The notes beneath the pieces were generated by a model. The model was given only the letters and a program-made list of their open reading frames with translations, did no database searches and had not been told where the DNA came from. Source: an uncultured Clostridia bacterium (GTDB taxonomy: Bacteria > Bacillota > Clostridia > Oscillospirales > Acutalibacteraceae). Taken from it: DNA of 40,723 bases. Where the stretch lies: NCBI GenBank assembly GCA_945980035.1, contig CAMFQG010000002.1, positions 1 to 40,723 on the forward strand. The letters are read 5' to 3'. This document shows positions 17,469 to 27,181 of this stretch, piece by piece. The number at the start of each line of letters is the position of its first letter. Position 1 is the stretch's first letter. A program made the translations under genes and the position numbers.

Positions 17469-18320
17469 ATTTTTGGACTTTATATAGTAGGGCACTCCGT
17501 TTTTTCTTATGATTGAAGTGCCTTTCAAAAAGCCCTTTTCTACAGTGCATATAAATGTTACGGCGTCACCTTTGCTAAAGCTTTTTTTCTTGTCTGTTTT
17601 CACACCTTTTACGGTGATGTTTTTTAGGATTTCTGCCTTTCTAAAGGTTGAGATATCTTGCTTTTCAAGCCTTGTGTTCTGAATATATCCCGTCACGCCC
17701 TTGAATTTTACTTTGCTCCAGCCGTATTTATCGTCGGCAATATACTCTACCTTATCCCCCTCCTGAAGTGTTTTCAAAATTTTTGAGCTTTTATATTTTG
17801 CATCAAGCCAAGGATTGTCACGAATATAGCTTTTGCGTGTAACCTTAGTCATTTCCTTAGGAAAATCAGGAACACAATAGCCAACGATAGTGGTGTTGCT
17901 AAGCAAATGCTTCCACCGTGCAACTGCTCCGTCAGCCATTGAGCCTGAGTTGAACTCGATAGTGTGGACATATTTTTTGTCTGTGTATTCCACAACTCCC
18001 ACGTGACTTGCAGGGGTTGTATCGCCACTCCATTTAAACAGGATTATATCACCGCCTTTTGGAATGTATGTGCCACGCTGTCTGAATCTTCCTATGCTTT
18101 TAAAATAGTTTAAGATGGCAGAGGAGCTTGCCGTTGGCATAAATACAGATTTATCAATTCCTGCTTTCGCCATGGAATATGAAATTCCCGCTGCACACCA
18201 ATACCAGTTATAGTTGCCGATATTGCCCACATTTTCGTTGTACCATTTGCGATATTTGTCACCGCCTACAGTACCCACCTGTGACTTTACAAAATCTAAA
18301 AATTTTTCACGTTTACTCAT
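17454..18320 (-). CDS. CHAP-domain endolysin-like protein with C-terminal SH3-type domains
   Basis: NWYWCAAGISYSMAKAG catalytic Cys region, ASHVGVVEY His region, SH3 region (SYIRDNPWLDAKYKSSKILKTLQEGDKVEYI...YGWSKVKFKGVTGYI). Confidence 0.88.
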   Translation of the reverse strand: MSKREKFLDFVKSQVGTVGGDKYRKWYNENVGNIGNYNWYWCAAGISYSMAKAGIDKSVFMPTASSSAILNYFKSIGRFRQRGTYIPKGGDIILFKWSGDTTPASHVGVVEYTDKKYVHTIEFNSGSMADGAVARWKHLLSNTTIVGYCVPDFPKEMTKVTRKSYIRDNPWLDAKYKSSKILKTLQEGDKVEYIADDKYGWSKVKFKGVTGYIQNTRLEKQDISTFRKAEILKNITVKGVKTDKKKSFSKGDAVTFICTVEKGFLKGTSIIRKNGVPYYIKSKNIRIK

Positions 18321-18528
18321 TATTGTCTTTCTTCACCTTTTCCTTGTCTATGGCGCTTTCTCCCAAAATATAGGCTACTACCGCACCTAATGCTGTAATC
18401 AGGCTTGTTATTTGTACTGTTGATTCCTGAGGGCAATTAAACAGTGCAAGCACTGAAATTGCCAAGGCTGAAACAAGCGCCCAAAATTTTCTTGATGATA
18501 ATTTGCTTTTTAAATTTTTTAAATTCAT
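18313..18528 (-). CDS. Phage-type holin
   Basis: 71 aa with two hydrophobic segments (FWALVSALAISVLALF; ITSLITALGAVVAYILGE) and charged C-terminus; overlaps the endolysin start. Confidence 0.75.
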   Translation of the reverse strand: MNLKNLKSKLSSRKFWALVSALAISVLALFNCPQESTVQITSLITALGAVVAYILGESAIDKEKVKKDNNE

Positions 18529-18529
18529 A

Positions 18530-18802
18530 TTAACTCCTTTTTTCTGTATTAGAATTATTAATAACTGTTTCCAAATCGTTTATCCTATGGTCGCAAACCT
18601 TTATCTGCTGTGCTGTTACAGCATCCTTTTGTTCAAGGTTATAGACTCTTTCGATTATGCTGTTATGTTTATCCACCTTTTTTTCAAGCTGCTCTATGCG
18701 ATAATTGGACAGCTTTGTGTTGATTAACACACCGCACAGAGATCCGATTGCAGAACCTAAAAGTCCCAACAAGGAAACAACTATGGTGCTGTCTATTTCC
18801 AA
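18530..18802 (-). CDS. Phage-associated small membrane/coiled-coil protein next to the holin
   Basis: N-terminal TM followed by YRIEQLEKKVDKHNSIIERVYNLEQK coiled coil, as found beside holins in clostridial phages. Confidence 0.65.
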   Translation of the reverse strand: MEIDSTIVVSLLGLLGSAIGSLCGVLINTKLSNYRIEQLEKKVDKHNSIIERVYNLEQKDAVTAQQIKVCDHRINDLETVINNSNTEKRS

Positions 18803-18836
18803 AAATATTCACCTCCATAATATATGAAAAAAAATT

Positions 18837-18866
18837 AAGGAATTGCACATAAAAATGCAATTCCTT
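18837..18866 (-). terminator. uvrA terminator
   Basis: AAGGAATTGCA/TGCAATTCCTT perfect 11-bp stem followed on the minus strand by AATTTTTTTT. Confidence 0.93.
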
Positions 18867-18872
18867 AAAGAA

Positions 18873-21695
18873 TTATAAAACTTTATTCAAATATTGTCCT
18901 GTGTAGGAGCCTTTTACCTTTGCAACTTCCTCCGGAGTACCCTCTGCGATAATCTCTCCGCCAAAGCTGCCGCCCTCAGGACCTAAGTCGATAATATGGT
19001 CGGCAGTTTTTATTAAGTCAAGATTATGCTCGATTACAATAACAGTATTGCCTGCATCCACAAGCTTTTGAAGTATATCTGTCAGCCTGTGAACATCTGC
19101 AATATGAAGTCCTGTGGTAGGCTCGTCAAGAATATAGACGGTTTTTCCTGTGGGGCGTTTTGCAAGCTCTGTGGCAAGCTTTACTCGCTGAGCCTCACCG
19201 CCTGACAGAGTTGTTGCCGGTTGTCCGATTTTTATATATCCCAGACCTACGTCATACAGGGTTTGAAGCTTTCTGCTGATTTTCGGTATTGAGCTAAAAA
19301 ACTCAAGTCCCTCTTCCACAGTCATTTCAAGTACATCGTAAATTGATTTGCCCTTGTACTTAACCTCTAAGGTTTCGTGGTTATATCTTCTTCCCTTGCA
19401 CACGTCACAAGGCACGTAAACATCCGGTAAAAAGTGCATTTCAATTTTAATAATGCCGTCACCCTGACAGGCTTCGCATCTGCCACCCTTTACATTAAAG
19501 GAAAAACGACTTTGGTTGTAGCCTTTCATTTTTGCGTCTTGAGTGTTGGCAAAAAGACTGCGTATATCGGTAAACACTCCTGTATATGTTGCAGGGTTAC
19601 TGCGTGGAGTTCTGCCGATTGGGCTTTGGTTAATGTTGATTACCTTATCAAGTCTGTCAAGACCTTTTACGGATTTGTGCTTGCCCGGTCTTATCTTCAT
19701 TCTGTTCAGCTCAGAGGCAAGCTTTTTATACAGAATTTCATTAATCAGAGAGCTTTTGCCTGAGCCTGAAACACCTGTAACGCATATAAGCTTGCCAAGT
19801 GGGAATTTTACGTTAATTTTCTTTAGGTTGTTGGCTTCTGCACCCATAACCTCAAGGAAATATCCGTTGCCCTTTCTCCGTTCTGTGGGCACCGGAATTC
19901 TTCTTAAACCGCTTAGGTACTGACCTGTGATTGACTCTTTGGAGTTTTTAATATCCTCCACAGTACCGGTAGCAACAATACTGCCGCCGTGAATACCCGC
20001 ACCGGGACCTACGTCAATAATATGGTCTGCGGCATACATTGTATCTTCATCGTGTTCAACAACAATTACGGTATTGCCTAAATCTCTAAGATGCTTCAAG
20101 GTACCTAAAAGCTTATCATTATCACGTTGGTGAAGTCCGATACTCGGTTCGTCAAGGACATACATTACGCCCATCAGCGAAGAGCCGATCTGTGTGGCAA
20201 GACGTATTCTCTGACTTTCTCCACCGCTTAATGTTCCGCTTGAACGGGACAGAGTTAAATAGCCTAAGCCAACGCTGTTAAGGAAGTTTAATCGGCTTAA
20301 AATCTCCTTGAAAATCGCTTTGCCTATGAGTTTATCTTTTTCGGAAAACTCTGTATTTTTAATAAAGTCAATAGCCTCAACAACAGACATATCGCAAAGT
20401 TCAGAGATATTCAATCCCCCTACGGTAACGGCAAGGCTTACCTTTGAAAGACGTTTGCCGTTACATTCATCACAGGGAATTTCTGACATAAAACCGGTGA
20501 TTTCGTCCTTTACCCAATTACTTGTGGTTTCTTTAAAACGGCGTTCAAGGTTGTTGATAACTCCCTCAAAAGGACGTTCCATAATTCTCTCGTCACCGTA
20601 GTACATTTTTCTGTGGAGGTGCAAGGTTTCGCCCTTCGTTCCGTATAAAAGAATGTTAATAATATTTTCAGGCAGTTCACCAATAGGAGTGTTAAGTGAG
20701 AAATTATATTTTTCAGCCAAGGCTTCAAAATACATTGACGCAATAGAGTTTCCCTCCATTGCCCAACCGCTTCCCTTTAGTCCACCCTGTGCAATACTTA
20801 ATTCAGGATTGGGAATTACAAGGTTTGGGTCAACCTTCATAAACACACCTAAGCCTGTGCATTTAGGGCAGGCACCGAATGGGTTGTTGAAGGAGAACAT
20901 TCTGGGAGAAAGCTCGTCAACGCTTACACCGTGTTCAGGACAGGCGTAGTTTTGTGAGAACTGTAAATCCTCTCCCTCTAAAACATTTACGGTAATTAAA
21001 CCAGAGGTGAGTTTTGATGCAGTTTCGATAGAGTCGGCAAGACGTGAACGGATGTCGTCCTTTACCACAAGTCTGTCAACTACTATATCTATGCTGTGCT
21101 TTTTGTTCTTTTCAAGTTTAATTTCCTCGGATAAATCGTAAATAATATTGTCAATCCTTACACGGACAAAGCCTGACTTTCGAGCCTTTTCAAGCTCCTT
21201 TGTGTGTTCGCCCTTTCTGCCTCTTACGATTGGCGCCATTATCTGAATCTTTGTACCGTAATCCAAGGAAAGCACCTTATCTACAATCTGGTCAACTGTC
21301 TGCTGGGTGATTTCACGTCCGCATTCAGGACAGTGAGGCACGCCGATTCTCGCATACAGCAATCGCAGATAATCGTAAATCTCTGTTACCGTGCCTACAG
21401 TTGAACGGGGATTATGTGAGGTGGTTTTTTGGTCGATTGAAATTGCAGGAGAAAGCCCCTGTATTTCATCAACGTCAGGCTTGTTGGACTGTCCTAAAAA
21501 CATACGTGCATAGGAACTCAGACTTTCAACGTAACGGCGCTGACCCTCTGCGTAGATTGTATCAAAGGCAAGAGAGCTTTTTCCTGAACCTGAAAGTCCT
21601 GTTACTACAACGAGTTTGTCCCTTGGAATTTCCACATCAATATTTTTTAGATTGTGTTCACGAGCGCCTTTTACAATGATTTTATCCTGTGACAT
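18873..21695 (-). CDS. uvrA: Excinuclease ABC subunit A
   Basis: Two Walker A sites ([27 protein letters not shown]), two signature motifs ([24 protein letters not shown]), Zn motifs. Confidence 0.98.
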   Translation of the reverse strand: MSQDKIIVKGAREHNLKNIDVEIPRDKLVVVTGLSGSGKSSLAFDTIYAEGQRRYVESLSSYARMFLGQSNKPDVDEIQGLSPAISIDQKTTSHNPRSTVGTVTEIYDYLRLLYARIGVPHCPECGREITQQTVDQIVDKVLSLDYGTKIQIMAPIVRGRKGEHTKELEKARKSGFVRVRIDNIIYDLSEEIKLEKNKKHSIDIVVDRLVVKDDIRSRLADSIETASKLTSGLITVNVLEGEDLQFSQNYACPEHGVSVDELSPRMFSFNNPFGACPKCTGLGVFMKVDPNLVIPNPELSIAQGGLKGSGWAMEGNSIASMYFEALAEKYNFSLNTPIGELPENIINILLYGTKGETLHLHRKMYYGDERIMERPFEGVINNLERRFKETTSNWVKDEITGFMSEIPCDECNGKRLSKVSLAVTVGGLNISELCDMSVVEAIDFIKNTEFSEKDKLIGKAIFKEILSRLNFLNSVGLGYLTLSRSSGTLSGGESQRIRLATQIGSSLMGVMYVLDEPSIGLHQRDNDKLLGTLKHLRDLGNTVIVVEHDEDTMYAADHIIDVGPGAGIHGGSIVATGTVEDIKNSKESITGQYLSGLRRIPVPTERRKGNGYFLEVMGAEANNLKKINVKFPLGKLICVTGVSGSGKSSLINEILYKKLASELNRMKIRPGKHKSVKGLDRLDKVININQSPIGRTPRSNPATYTGVFTDIRSLFANTQDAKMKGYNQSRFSFNVKGGRCEACQGDGIIKIEMHFLPDVYVPCDVCKGRRYNHETLEVKYKGKSIYDVLEMTVEEGLEFFSSIPKISRKLQTLYDVGLGYIKIGQPATTLSGGEAQRVKLATELAKRPTGKTVYILDEPTTGLHIADVHRLTDILQKLVDAGNTVIVIEHNLDLIKTADHIIDLGPEGGSFGGEIIAEGTPEEVAKVKGSYTGQYLNKVL

Positions 21696-21711
21696 ACTTT
21701 CTCCGAAAAAA

Positions 21712-21927
21712 TTACTGTTTTTTCTTTTTGTTTACTTCCGAAAGGGGTACTACCTTTCCGTTTGGGTACTCAACGTCTGTGTTTTCAAGTTGACGTTGAA
21801 AATTACCTCGAAATCTTGCAAGGTATTCTTTATAGAGTTGTTTTTGTTCAGCCTGTTCCTCTGTAGTCAGACCCTGCTCTCTCTTTTTTCTTGCAAGTTC
21901 GTTTATTCTTTCTGTTAGTTTATCCAT
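21712..21927 (-). CDS. DUF896 (YnzC family) protein
   Basis: [35 protein letters not shown]. Confidence 0.93.
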   Translation of the reverse strand: MDKLTERINELARKKREQGLTTEEQAEQKQLYKEYLARFRGNFQRQLENTDVEYPNGKVVPLSEVNKKKKQ

Positions 21928-21950
21928 TTACGGACCCCTTTATAGGATTT

Positions 21951-24278
21951 TTAATTATACTTTTGACCTGTAGAGCCTATTCCTGTGGAAAATCCTGCAA
22001 TGAATTTTTGAATACAGGTTGCGTCTTTTATTGACAGAATGTCGCCGTCTACATTTCCAAGAATCTGTCCGTCAACAGACAGTGATACTAACTCTGCAAG
22101 GTGCATTTGAATTGCGGTTGCGTCTTGGATTGTAATCATACCATCGCAGTTTGCATCCCCGCAATATTTAGGCGCTGTTGTTACGGTAGTAGGAGCAGTT
22201 GTAGAAGCGGTTGTAGGCTGTGTGGTTGCAGTTGTCGGCTGAGTTGGAGCAGTTGTAGGCTTAACAGGAGTTACATAGTCGCTCCAGTTTCCGTTAGCAA
22301 GCATCTTCTTTTCGCCCTTATTGATTGTATAGCCTTGACCTTGCGGGTCCTGCTGACCGTTGTTATTGTTATTAAAGATAACATATGCGTCGCTGAAGCT
22401 TTCATCAATAGCATAGCCCCAAATTCCGTCGCCTAAATCTGTCATAGGTTCGCCCGGCCAGGAGTTGTTGGTAACGTTGCCGTTATCACGATATACATAT
22501 ACGTAAACTTCATCCCAATTTGTAGAGGAATTATCGTAATACACACAGGTTGTTCCCTCTAACGCAGGACGTGAAGCCTTTGTAAATGTGTAGGATTTCT
22601 GTGCAGGTGTTGTTCCCTCTTCACCTACGGCAGATAGAGTTAAAGTGATGCTTTCGCCCTCTGACATATTTTCGCCTATAGTGATTACATCTCCGCTGTT
22701 GTAAGGAATCTTATTACCTGAATTAATCTGATAATAAGCGGAGGTTGCAAAATTGGACTTTAATGTAACCTCTGCAACGTCATAGAACTCTCCACCTGTA
22801 TTGTTACCATCATAAGAGATTGAAACTGACGGGTCGTGAGTTACGTCATCTTTATATATTACTGCAATTTGCTCCTTGCCTACAGTACCTGTTAATGTAC
22901 CGTTGCTTACTGTGAAAGTACCGCCGTGAGCATAGTCTGTGTATTTTCCGTCAGGTAGAGTTGTTTCTGTGTTTACAGATACACTTTCCGTACCTGAGTT
23001 GATGATTGTTACACCGCTGTTGCCACGTGAAATCATCAGCACGGCTTTGCTGTTTAGGTTTTTAAGTTCCTTGTCCTGTCCGTACATTGCATTGTGGAAT
23101 CTGTTTACAGCAGTTGTCTCAGGGTCGCAGTAGTTGTTGTCGCCTGCTGCACCGATTTTGTTATTACCCCACATACTTGTCTGTGAACTTCCGTTAGGTC
23201 TGCTGAAAAACAGTGAAGTTGTATCACCCTGTGCAACTGCAATAGCCCAGCACAGGCGAATCTGTGTATTGCTGTAATCTTTCCAGGTGTTTTGGTCGCA
23301 ATAGTTATCGTGGGACTCTACCCATGTTACTATTCTGTCAGGAGTAACGCCTGTCATATAGTACTGTGACATAGCGTTTGCCGTAATCTGACGTGCGCCT
23401 ATCTGTTCACGAAGTTTGTAACCATAACTTGAGGCTGTTACGTGCATTAACTTTGAATATGCGTCTGAACGGGCTGTTTTGTGCTCGTCTTCAAGAATTT
23501 CACCGTATTGGAATGAAGAACCGTTATCAAGTACTGTAGGCCAGAAGTTACTTGCATATGAACTGTCATCATCAGGCAACTCAATATGCTTTGCAGCATC
23601 GTAACGGAAACCGTCTGCACCGTCGGCTACAGCCTGTTTTAAGAAATTCAAAATATGATTTTGAACATTTGGATTTTGTGTGTTAAGGTCAGGTAGGCTG
23701 ATTAAGTCATTCTGAGTAATCTGCTTACGATTCTTATAGTCAATTCCACCGCCGTTGTTATGATAACAACCGCCGGGAATATTTTTTAACGCACTGTCAA
23801 CTGCACCTCTGTCAGGTGTAGTATGGTTAGCAACTACGTCAACGATTACCTTGATGCCGTAGGAGTGAGCAGCCTCACACAAGGACTTAAACTCTGCTTC
23901 TGTTCCAAGCTGATAGTTACCGATTGTGTAGGCAGTAGGCTGGTAATGATAGTACCACTTACCGTTGCCGTTTAACTGCATACCGCCGCCGTCACCTACT
24001 AAACATTTGTTAATAGGTGAAGTTTGGACTGCCGTATAACCTGCATCTGCAATCTTTTCAAGATTTTCCTTGATTGTGTTAAAACTCCAGCACCAACAAT
24101 GGAGAATCAAACCGCCCTCAACTTGGTCTAAAAGTCCGTATTGGTTTGCTGAGGCTTCAGCCATATCTGTTGAAACGGCATTTACCTGTGTTGCGGTATT
24201 GGGCAGAGCCATACCTGTTAGGGTACTTGCCACAAGTATGAGGCAAAGTACAATGGATGTTAATCTTTTGTTTTTCAT
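21951..24278 (-). CDS. Secreted GH13 alpha-amylase with CBM26-like module, Thr/Pro linker and C-terminal dockerin
   Basis: Signal peptide; GH13 motifs DVVANHTT, DGFRYDAAKHIE, WVESHDNY; starch-binding-like module VYYDNSSTNWDEVYVYVYRD...; TTAPTQPTTATTQPTTAS linker; dockerin GDANCDGMITIQDATAIQMHLAEL...GNVDGDILSIKDATCIQKFIAGF. Confidence 0.92.
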   Translation of the reverse strand: MKNKRLTSIVLCLILVASTLTGMALPNTATQVNAVSTDMAEASANQYGLLDQVEGGLILHCWCWSFNTIKENLEKIADAGYTAVQTSPINKCLVGDGGGMQLNGNGKWYYHYQPTAYTIGNYQLGTEAEFKSLCEAAHSYGIKVIVDVVANHTTPDRGAVDSALKNIPGGCYHNNGGGIDYKNRKQITQNDLISLPDLNTQNPNVQNHILNFLKQAVADGADGFRYDAAKHIELPDDDSSYASNFWPTVLDNGSSFQYGEILEDEHKTARSDAYSKLMHVTASSYGYKLREQIGARQITANAMSQYYMTGVTPDRIVTWVESHDNYCDQNTWKDYSNTQIRLCWAIAVAQGDTTSLFFSRPNGSSQTSMWGNNKIGAAGDNNYCDPETTAVNRFHNAMYGQDKELKNLNSKAVLMISRGNSGVTIINSGTESVSVNTETTLPDGKYTDYAHGGTFTVSNGTLTGTVGKEQIAVIYKDDVTHDPSVSISYDGNNTGGEFYDVAEVTLKSNFATSAYYQINSGNKIPYNSGDVITIGENMSEGESITLTLSAVGEEGTTPAQKSYTFTKASRPALEGTTCVYYDNSSTNWDEVYVYVYRDNGNVTNNSWPGEPMTDLGDGIWGYAIDESFSDAYVIFNNNNNGQQDPQGQGYTINKGEKKMLANGNWSDYVTPVKPTTAPTQPTTATTQPTTASTTAPTTVTTAPKYCGDANCDGMITIQDATAIQMHLAELVSLSVDGQILGNVDGDILSIKDATCIQKFIAGFSTGIGSTGQKYN

Positions 24279-24320
24279 AGTTTTGTTCCTTTCAAACTTC
24301 TATTTTAACAACATAAGTTG

Positions 24321-24731
24321 TTAATTCCTACTGTCTAAAAAGCTCTGCAAGATTATAGTAGCGGCAACTGAATCAACTACATTTTTACGCTTTTTACCCC
24401 TTGTATTTGTAGCGTTAAGGTAATTATGCGCTGTAATTGTAGTTCCGCGTTCATCCTGCATTTTTACGACTAAGCCTGATTTTTCACTTAGATTTTTTGC
24501 AAATTCTCTGGCGTTCTGTGCAGATTCGCCCTCACTGCCGTCCATATTTTTCGGCAGTCCTACTACTATAAGCTCAACCTCTCTTGCCTGTGCAATACTT
24601 GAAATTTTGTCTATTAAAACCTCAGTATCTTTTTCACTGATTTGTGCAAGAGGAGATGCAAGCATTTCCGTTTTGTCGCATATTGCAAGGCCTGTACGAG
24701 CCTTGCCTAAATCAACTGCAAGTATTATCAT
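24321..24731 (-). CDS. ruvX: Holliday junction resolvase RuvX/YqgF
   Basis: ILAVDLGKARTGLAICD; VVGLPKNMDGSEG; MQDERGTTITA. Confidence 0.94.
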   Translation of the reverse strand: MIILAVDLGKARTGLAICDKTEMLASPLAQISEKDTEVLIDKISSIAQAREVELIVVGLPKNMDGSEGESAQNAREFAKNLSEKSGLVVKMQDERGTTITAHNYLNATNTRGKKRKNVVDSVAATIILQSFLDSRN

Positions 24732-24760
24732 TTCTACCTCTTATGTACGAGGGGTGCCCC

Positions 24761-25471
24761 TCACTGAAAAATATCATTTTTTGATTTATAGTTATGACTT
24801 TTGTAAAAGGTAATTTCGTTGTCATTATTTACTGTAGCCAAAAATACCTCTTCTGTCAATAGATTGTTTGATTTTAATTTCTTTTTAAGCCACTCCAAGT
24901 TATTTCCGCTGTACTTTAAATTCTTTTGAAGAATTTTACCGTCAAGTATTACGTTGACCTCAGGTCTGTCCTTTGGAACAGCAAGGGCTAAATCTCCTGT
25001 AGTACAGGGGCGTTTCTGAGGCTTGGGCATAATGCTCAGCTTACCGCTTGGTTCAAAAACTACCAATTCAACATCTTCCATTGAAAAATAGCCTCTTGAC
25101 CTCAGTTCCTCAAGAAACTCAGTCATATCTATTTTTGCCTTTTTGAAATTGTTTCTGTAAAGCTTACCTTTATCAAAAAGCACAACAGATTTTCCTGTAA
25201 TCAGCCTGCGTAAAGCTATACTTTTGCCGGTAACAACTGAAATAACGTATGTCACTACACCAAACAGAATCATAGCCAAAAGTGGCTTTAACACGTCAGA
25301 TTCTAAGGAAGTTGCCATTTCTGCCGCTATTGAGCCGATTGTAATTCCGTTGATGTAGTCAAACATATTCATCTTGCTGATCTGCTTGTTTCCCATCAGC
25401 TTTGACAGAAAAAACAGTGTTACTATTGCTCCCAGAGAAGCAAGAAAAACTTTAAATAAATCCATAAACAT
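24761..25471 (-). CDS. DUF421 (YetF family) membrane protein
   Basis: LMGNKQISKMNMFDYINGITIGSIAAEMA; FEPSGKLSIMPK. Confidence 0.92.
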   Translation of the reverse strand: MFMDLFKVFLASLGAIVTLFFLSKLMGNKQISKMNMFDYINGITIGSIAAEMATSLESDVLKPLLAMILFGVVTYVISVVTGKSIALRRLITGKSVVLFDKGKLYRNNFKKAKIDMTEFLEELRSRGYFSMEDVELVVFEPSGKLSIMPKPQKRPCTTGDLALAVPKDRPEVNVILDGKILQKNLKYSGNNLEWLKKKLKSNNLLTEEVFLATVNNDNEITFYKSHNYKSKNDIFQ

Positions 25472-25511
25472 AATATCACCAAATATATTATGGATTTATT
25501 TTTAAATTTTA

Positions 25512-26423
25512 TTACCAGGGCTTAACTGTGCCTGAAAGCTCTGTAACAGATTTCATTCCCTTTGAATCAAGAAAATCGTTTAATCCTTTGTTTATTTTTA
25601 CAGGTGCATATGGGTCGTTAAACAAAACTGTTCCGATTTGTAATGCAGTTGCTCCTGCCATAAGCATTTCTACGGCATCCTGCCATTTTGAAATACCGCC
25701 CATACCGATAATAGGTATTTTTACGGCATTTGCTACCTGCCATACCATTCTGACAGCTACGGGAAATACAGCAGGACCGCTCATTCCCCCTGTGTTATTG
25801 CGGATAATGGGACGGCCGGTGTCGATATTAATACGCATACCTGTAAGGGTATTTATCATAGAAATTACGTCTGCTCCGTTGTATTCGGCTGACTTTGCTA
25901 TCTCTGCAATATCCGTTACATTTGGACTTAGCTTAACCATTAAAGGCTTAGTACAATGACGTTTTACTGCATTTGTAATAGTGCCTACAGACTCACAGCT
26001 TGTACCGAACTGCACACCACCGCTTTTTACGTTGGGACAGCTTATATTTAGCTCGATAAAATCTACATGGGAATTTGAAAGCTTTTCTGCCATTTGGCAG
26101 TACTCCTCCTGAGTATTACCTGCAATATTAGCAATAATAACAGTATTTTGTTTTCTAAGCCAAGGCAAGTCCTTTTCAATAAAGTGGTCAACACCCGGAT
26201 TTTGAAGTCCTACGGCATTGAGAATACCACCCTCAGTTTCAGCAATACGAGGTGGCGGATTGCCGTCACGTTTTTTTAAGGTAATGCCTTTACAGGAAAT
26301 TCCCCCTAAGGTTTCAAGGGGATAAAACTCTGAAAACTCGTGGCCGAATCCAAAGGTGCCTGACGCCGCAATTAAGGGATTGTTAAAGTGTACTCCGCAA
26401 ATATTTACTCCTAAATCTGCCAT
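25512..26423 (-). CDS. pyrD: Dihydroorotate dehydrogenase (PyrD, class 1B)
   Basis: NPLIAASGTFGFG; ELNISCPNVKSGG; adjacent to pyrK. Confidence 0.96.
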   Translation of the reverse strand: MADLGVNICGVHFNNPLIAASGTFGFGHEFSEFYPLETLGGISCKGITLKKRDGNPPPRIAETEGGILNAVGLQNPGVDHFIEKDLPWLRKQNTVIIANIAGNTQEEYCQMAEKLSNSHVDFIELNISCPNVKSGGVQFGTSCESVGTITNAVKRHCTKPLMVKLSPNVTDIAEIAKSAEYNGADVISMINTLTGMRINIDTGRPIIRNNTGGMSGPAVFPVAVRMVWQVANAVKIPIIGMGGISKWQDAVEMLMAGATALQIGTVLFNDPYAPVKINKGLNDFLDSKGMKSVTELSGTVKPW

Positions 26424-27172
26424 TATAAAACTACCTCCTCTGCGTTATAAACAGGACCGTCCTTGCATACGTGGGTGTAGCCCTCTTCGCCGTTTAACTT
26501 AGTTTTACATGCACATACAAGGCACGCACCGATACCGCAACCCATACGCTCCTCCAAAGAAATCTGACAGGGTACTTTGTCTTTGCAAATTTCTGCAATA
26601 GCCTTTAGCATCGGAATAGGACCGCAGGCACAAACCTCGCCAATCTCATTAAGTCTTTCTTTAAGCACGTCGGTTACAAATCCGTGAATTCCTGCGCTGC
26701 CATCGTCGGTTGTCAGCACAACCTCTGCACCTGCTTTCTTAAAATCATCCTGTAAAATCACAAGGCTCTTATCCCTGAAGCCTGTAATTACAAGGGGATT
26801 TTCAGCCTGCTTTGCTGTGTAAAGCATAGGAGGAACACCGATACCCCCGCCTATAAAGCAGTATTTTTTGCCTTTTTCAATTTTAAAGCCGTTGCCCAAA
26901 GGAGCTAAAATTTCAACTTCATCCCCTACTTTCATCTTAGACATAATCTCTGTACCCTCACCCTTTACCTGAAACACCAGTCGTAGAGTGGTATCTGTTG
27001 CGTCGCAAATGGAAATAGGACGTCTTAAAGTTTTTCCCGGCACTTTTACATGGGCAAACTGTCCGCATTTTGCAAGTGCCGGCAGTTCCTTATTTTCTAC
27101 TACCCAATCAAAAATACCAGTGGCAATTTCTTGATTTTTTATCAGCTTGAACTTTTGTGTATCGTACTTCAT
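26423..27172 (-). CDS. pyrK: Dihydroorotate dehydrogenase electron transfer subunit
   Basis: FAD/NAD domain LRRPISICD, GGGIGVPP; 2Fe-2S CGIGACLVCACKT. Confidence 0.95.
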   Translation of the reverse strand: MKYDTQKFKLIKNQEIATGIFDWVVENKELPALAKCGQFAHVKVPGKTLRRPISICDATDTTLRLVFQVKGEGTEIMSKMKVGDEVEILAPLGNGFKIEKGKKYCFIGGGIGVPPMLYTAKQAENPLVITGFRDKSLVILQDDFKKAGAEVVLTTDDGSAGIHGFVTDVLKERLNEIGEVCACGPIPMLKAIAEICKDKVPCQISLEERMGCGIGACLVCACKTKLNGEEGYTHVCKDGPVYNAEEVVL

Positions 27173-27181
27173 AGGCTCTCC

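Noticed and set aside
17454-18802. Interpreting the lysis genes as an intact prophage
   Set aside because: No integrase, repressor, terminase, portal, capsid or tail genes in the window; flanks are chromosomal housekeeping genes.
22190-22270. Short tandem-like repeats in the amylase gene
   Set aside because: They encode the Thr/Pro linker between the starch-binding module and dockerin.
24307-24322. AACAACATAAGTTGTT inverted repeat upstream of the amylase
   Set aside because: Could be an operator but is short, AT-rich and overlaps the ruvX stop codon; no independent support.
24749-24762. GAGGGGTGCCCCTC palindrome between ruvX and DUF421
   Set aside because: Loop of two bases and no U-tract; too short to support a terminator or operator call.
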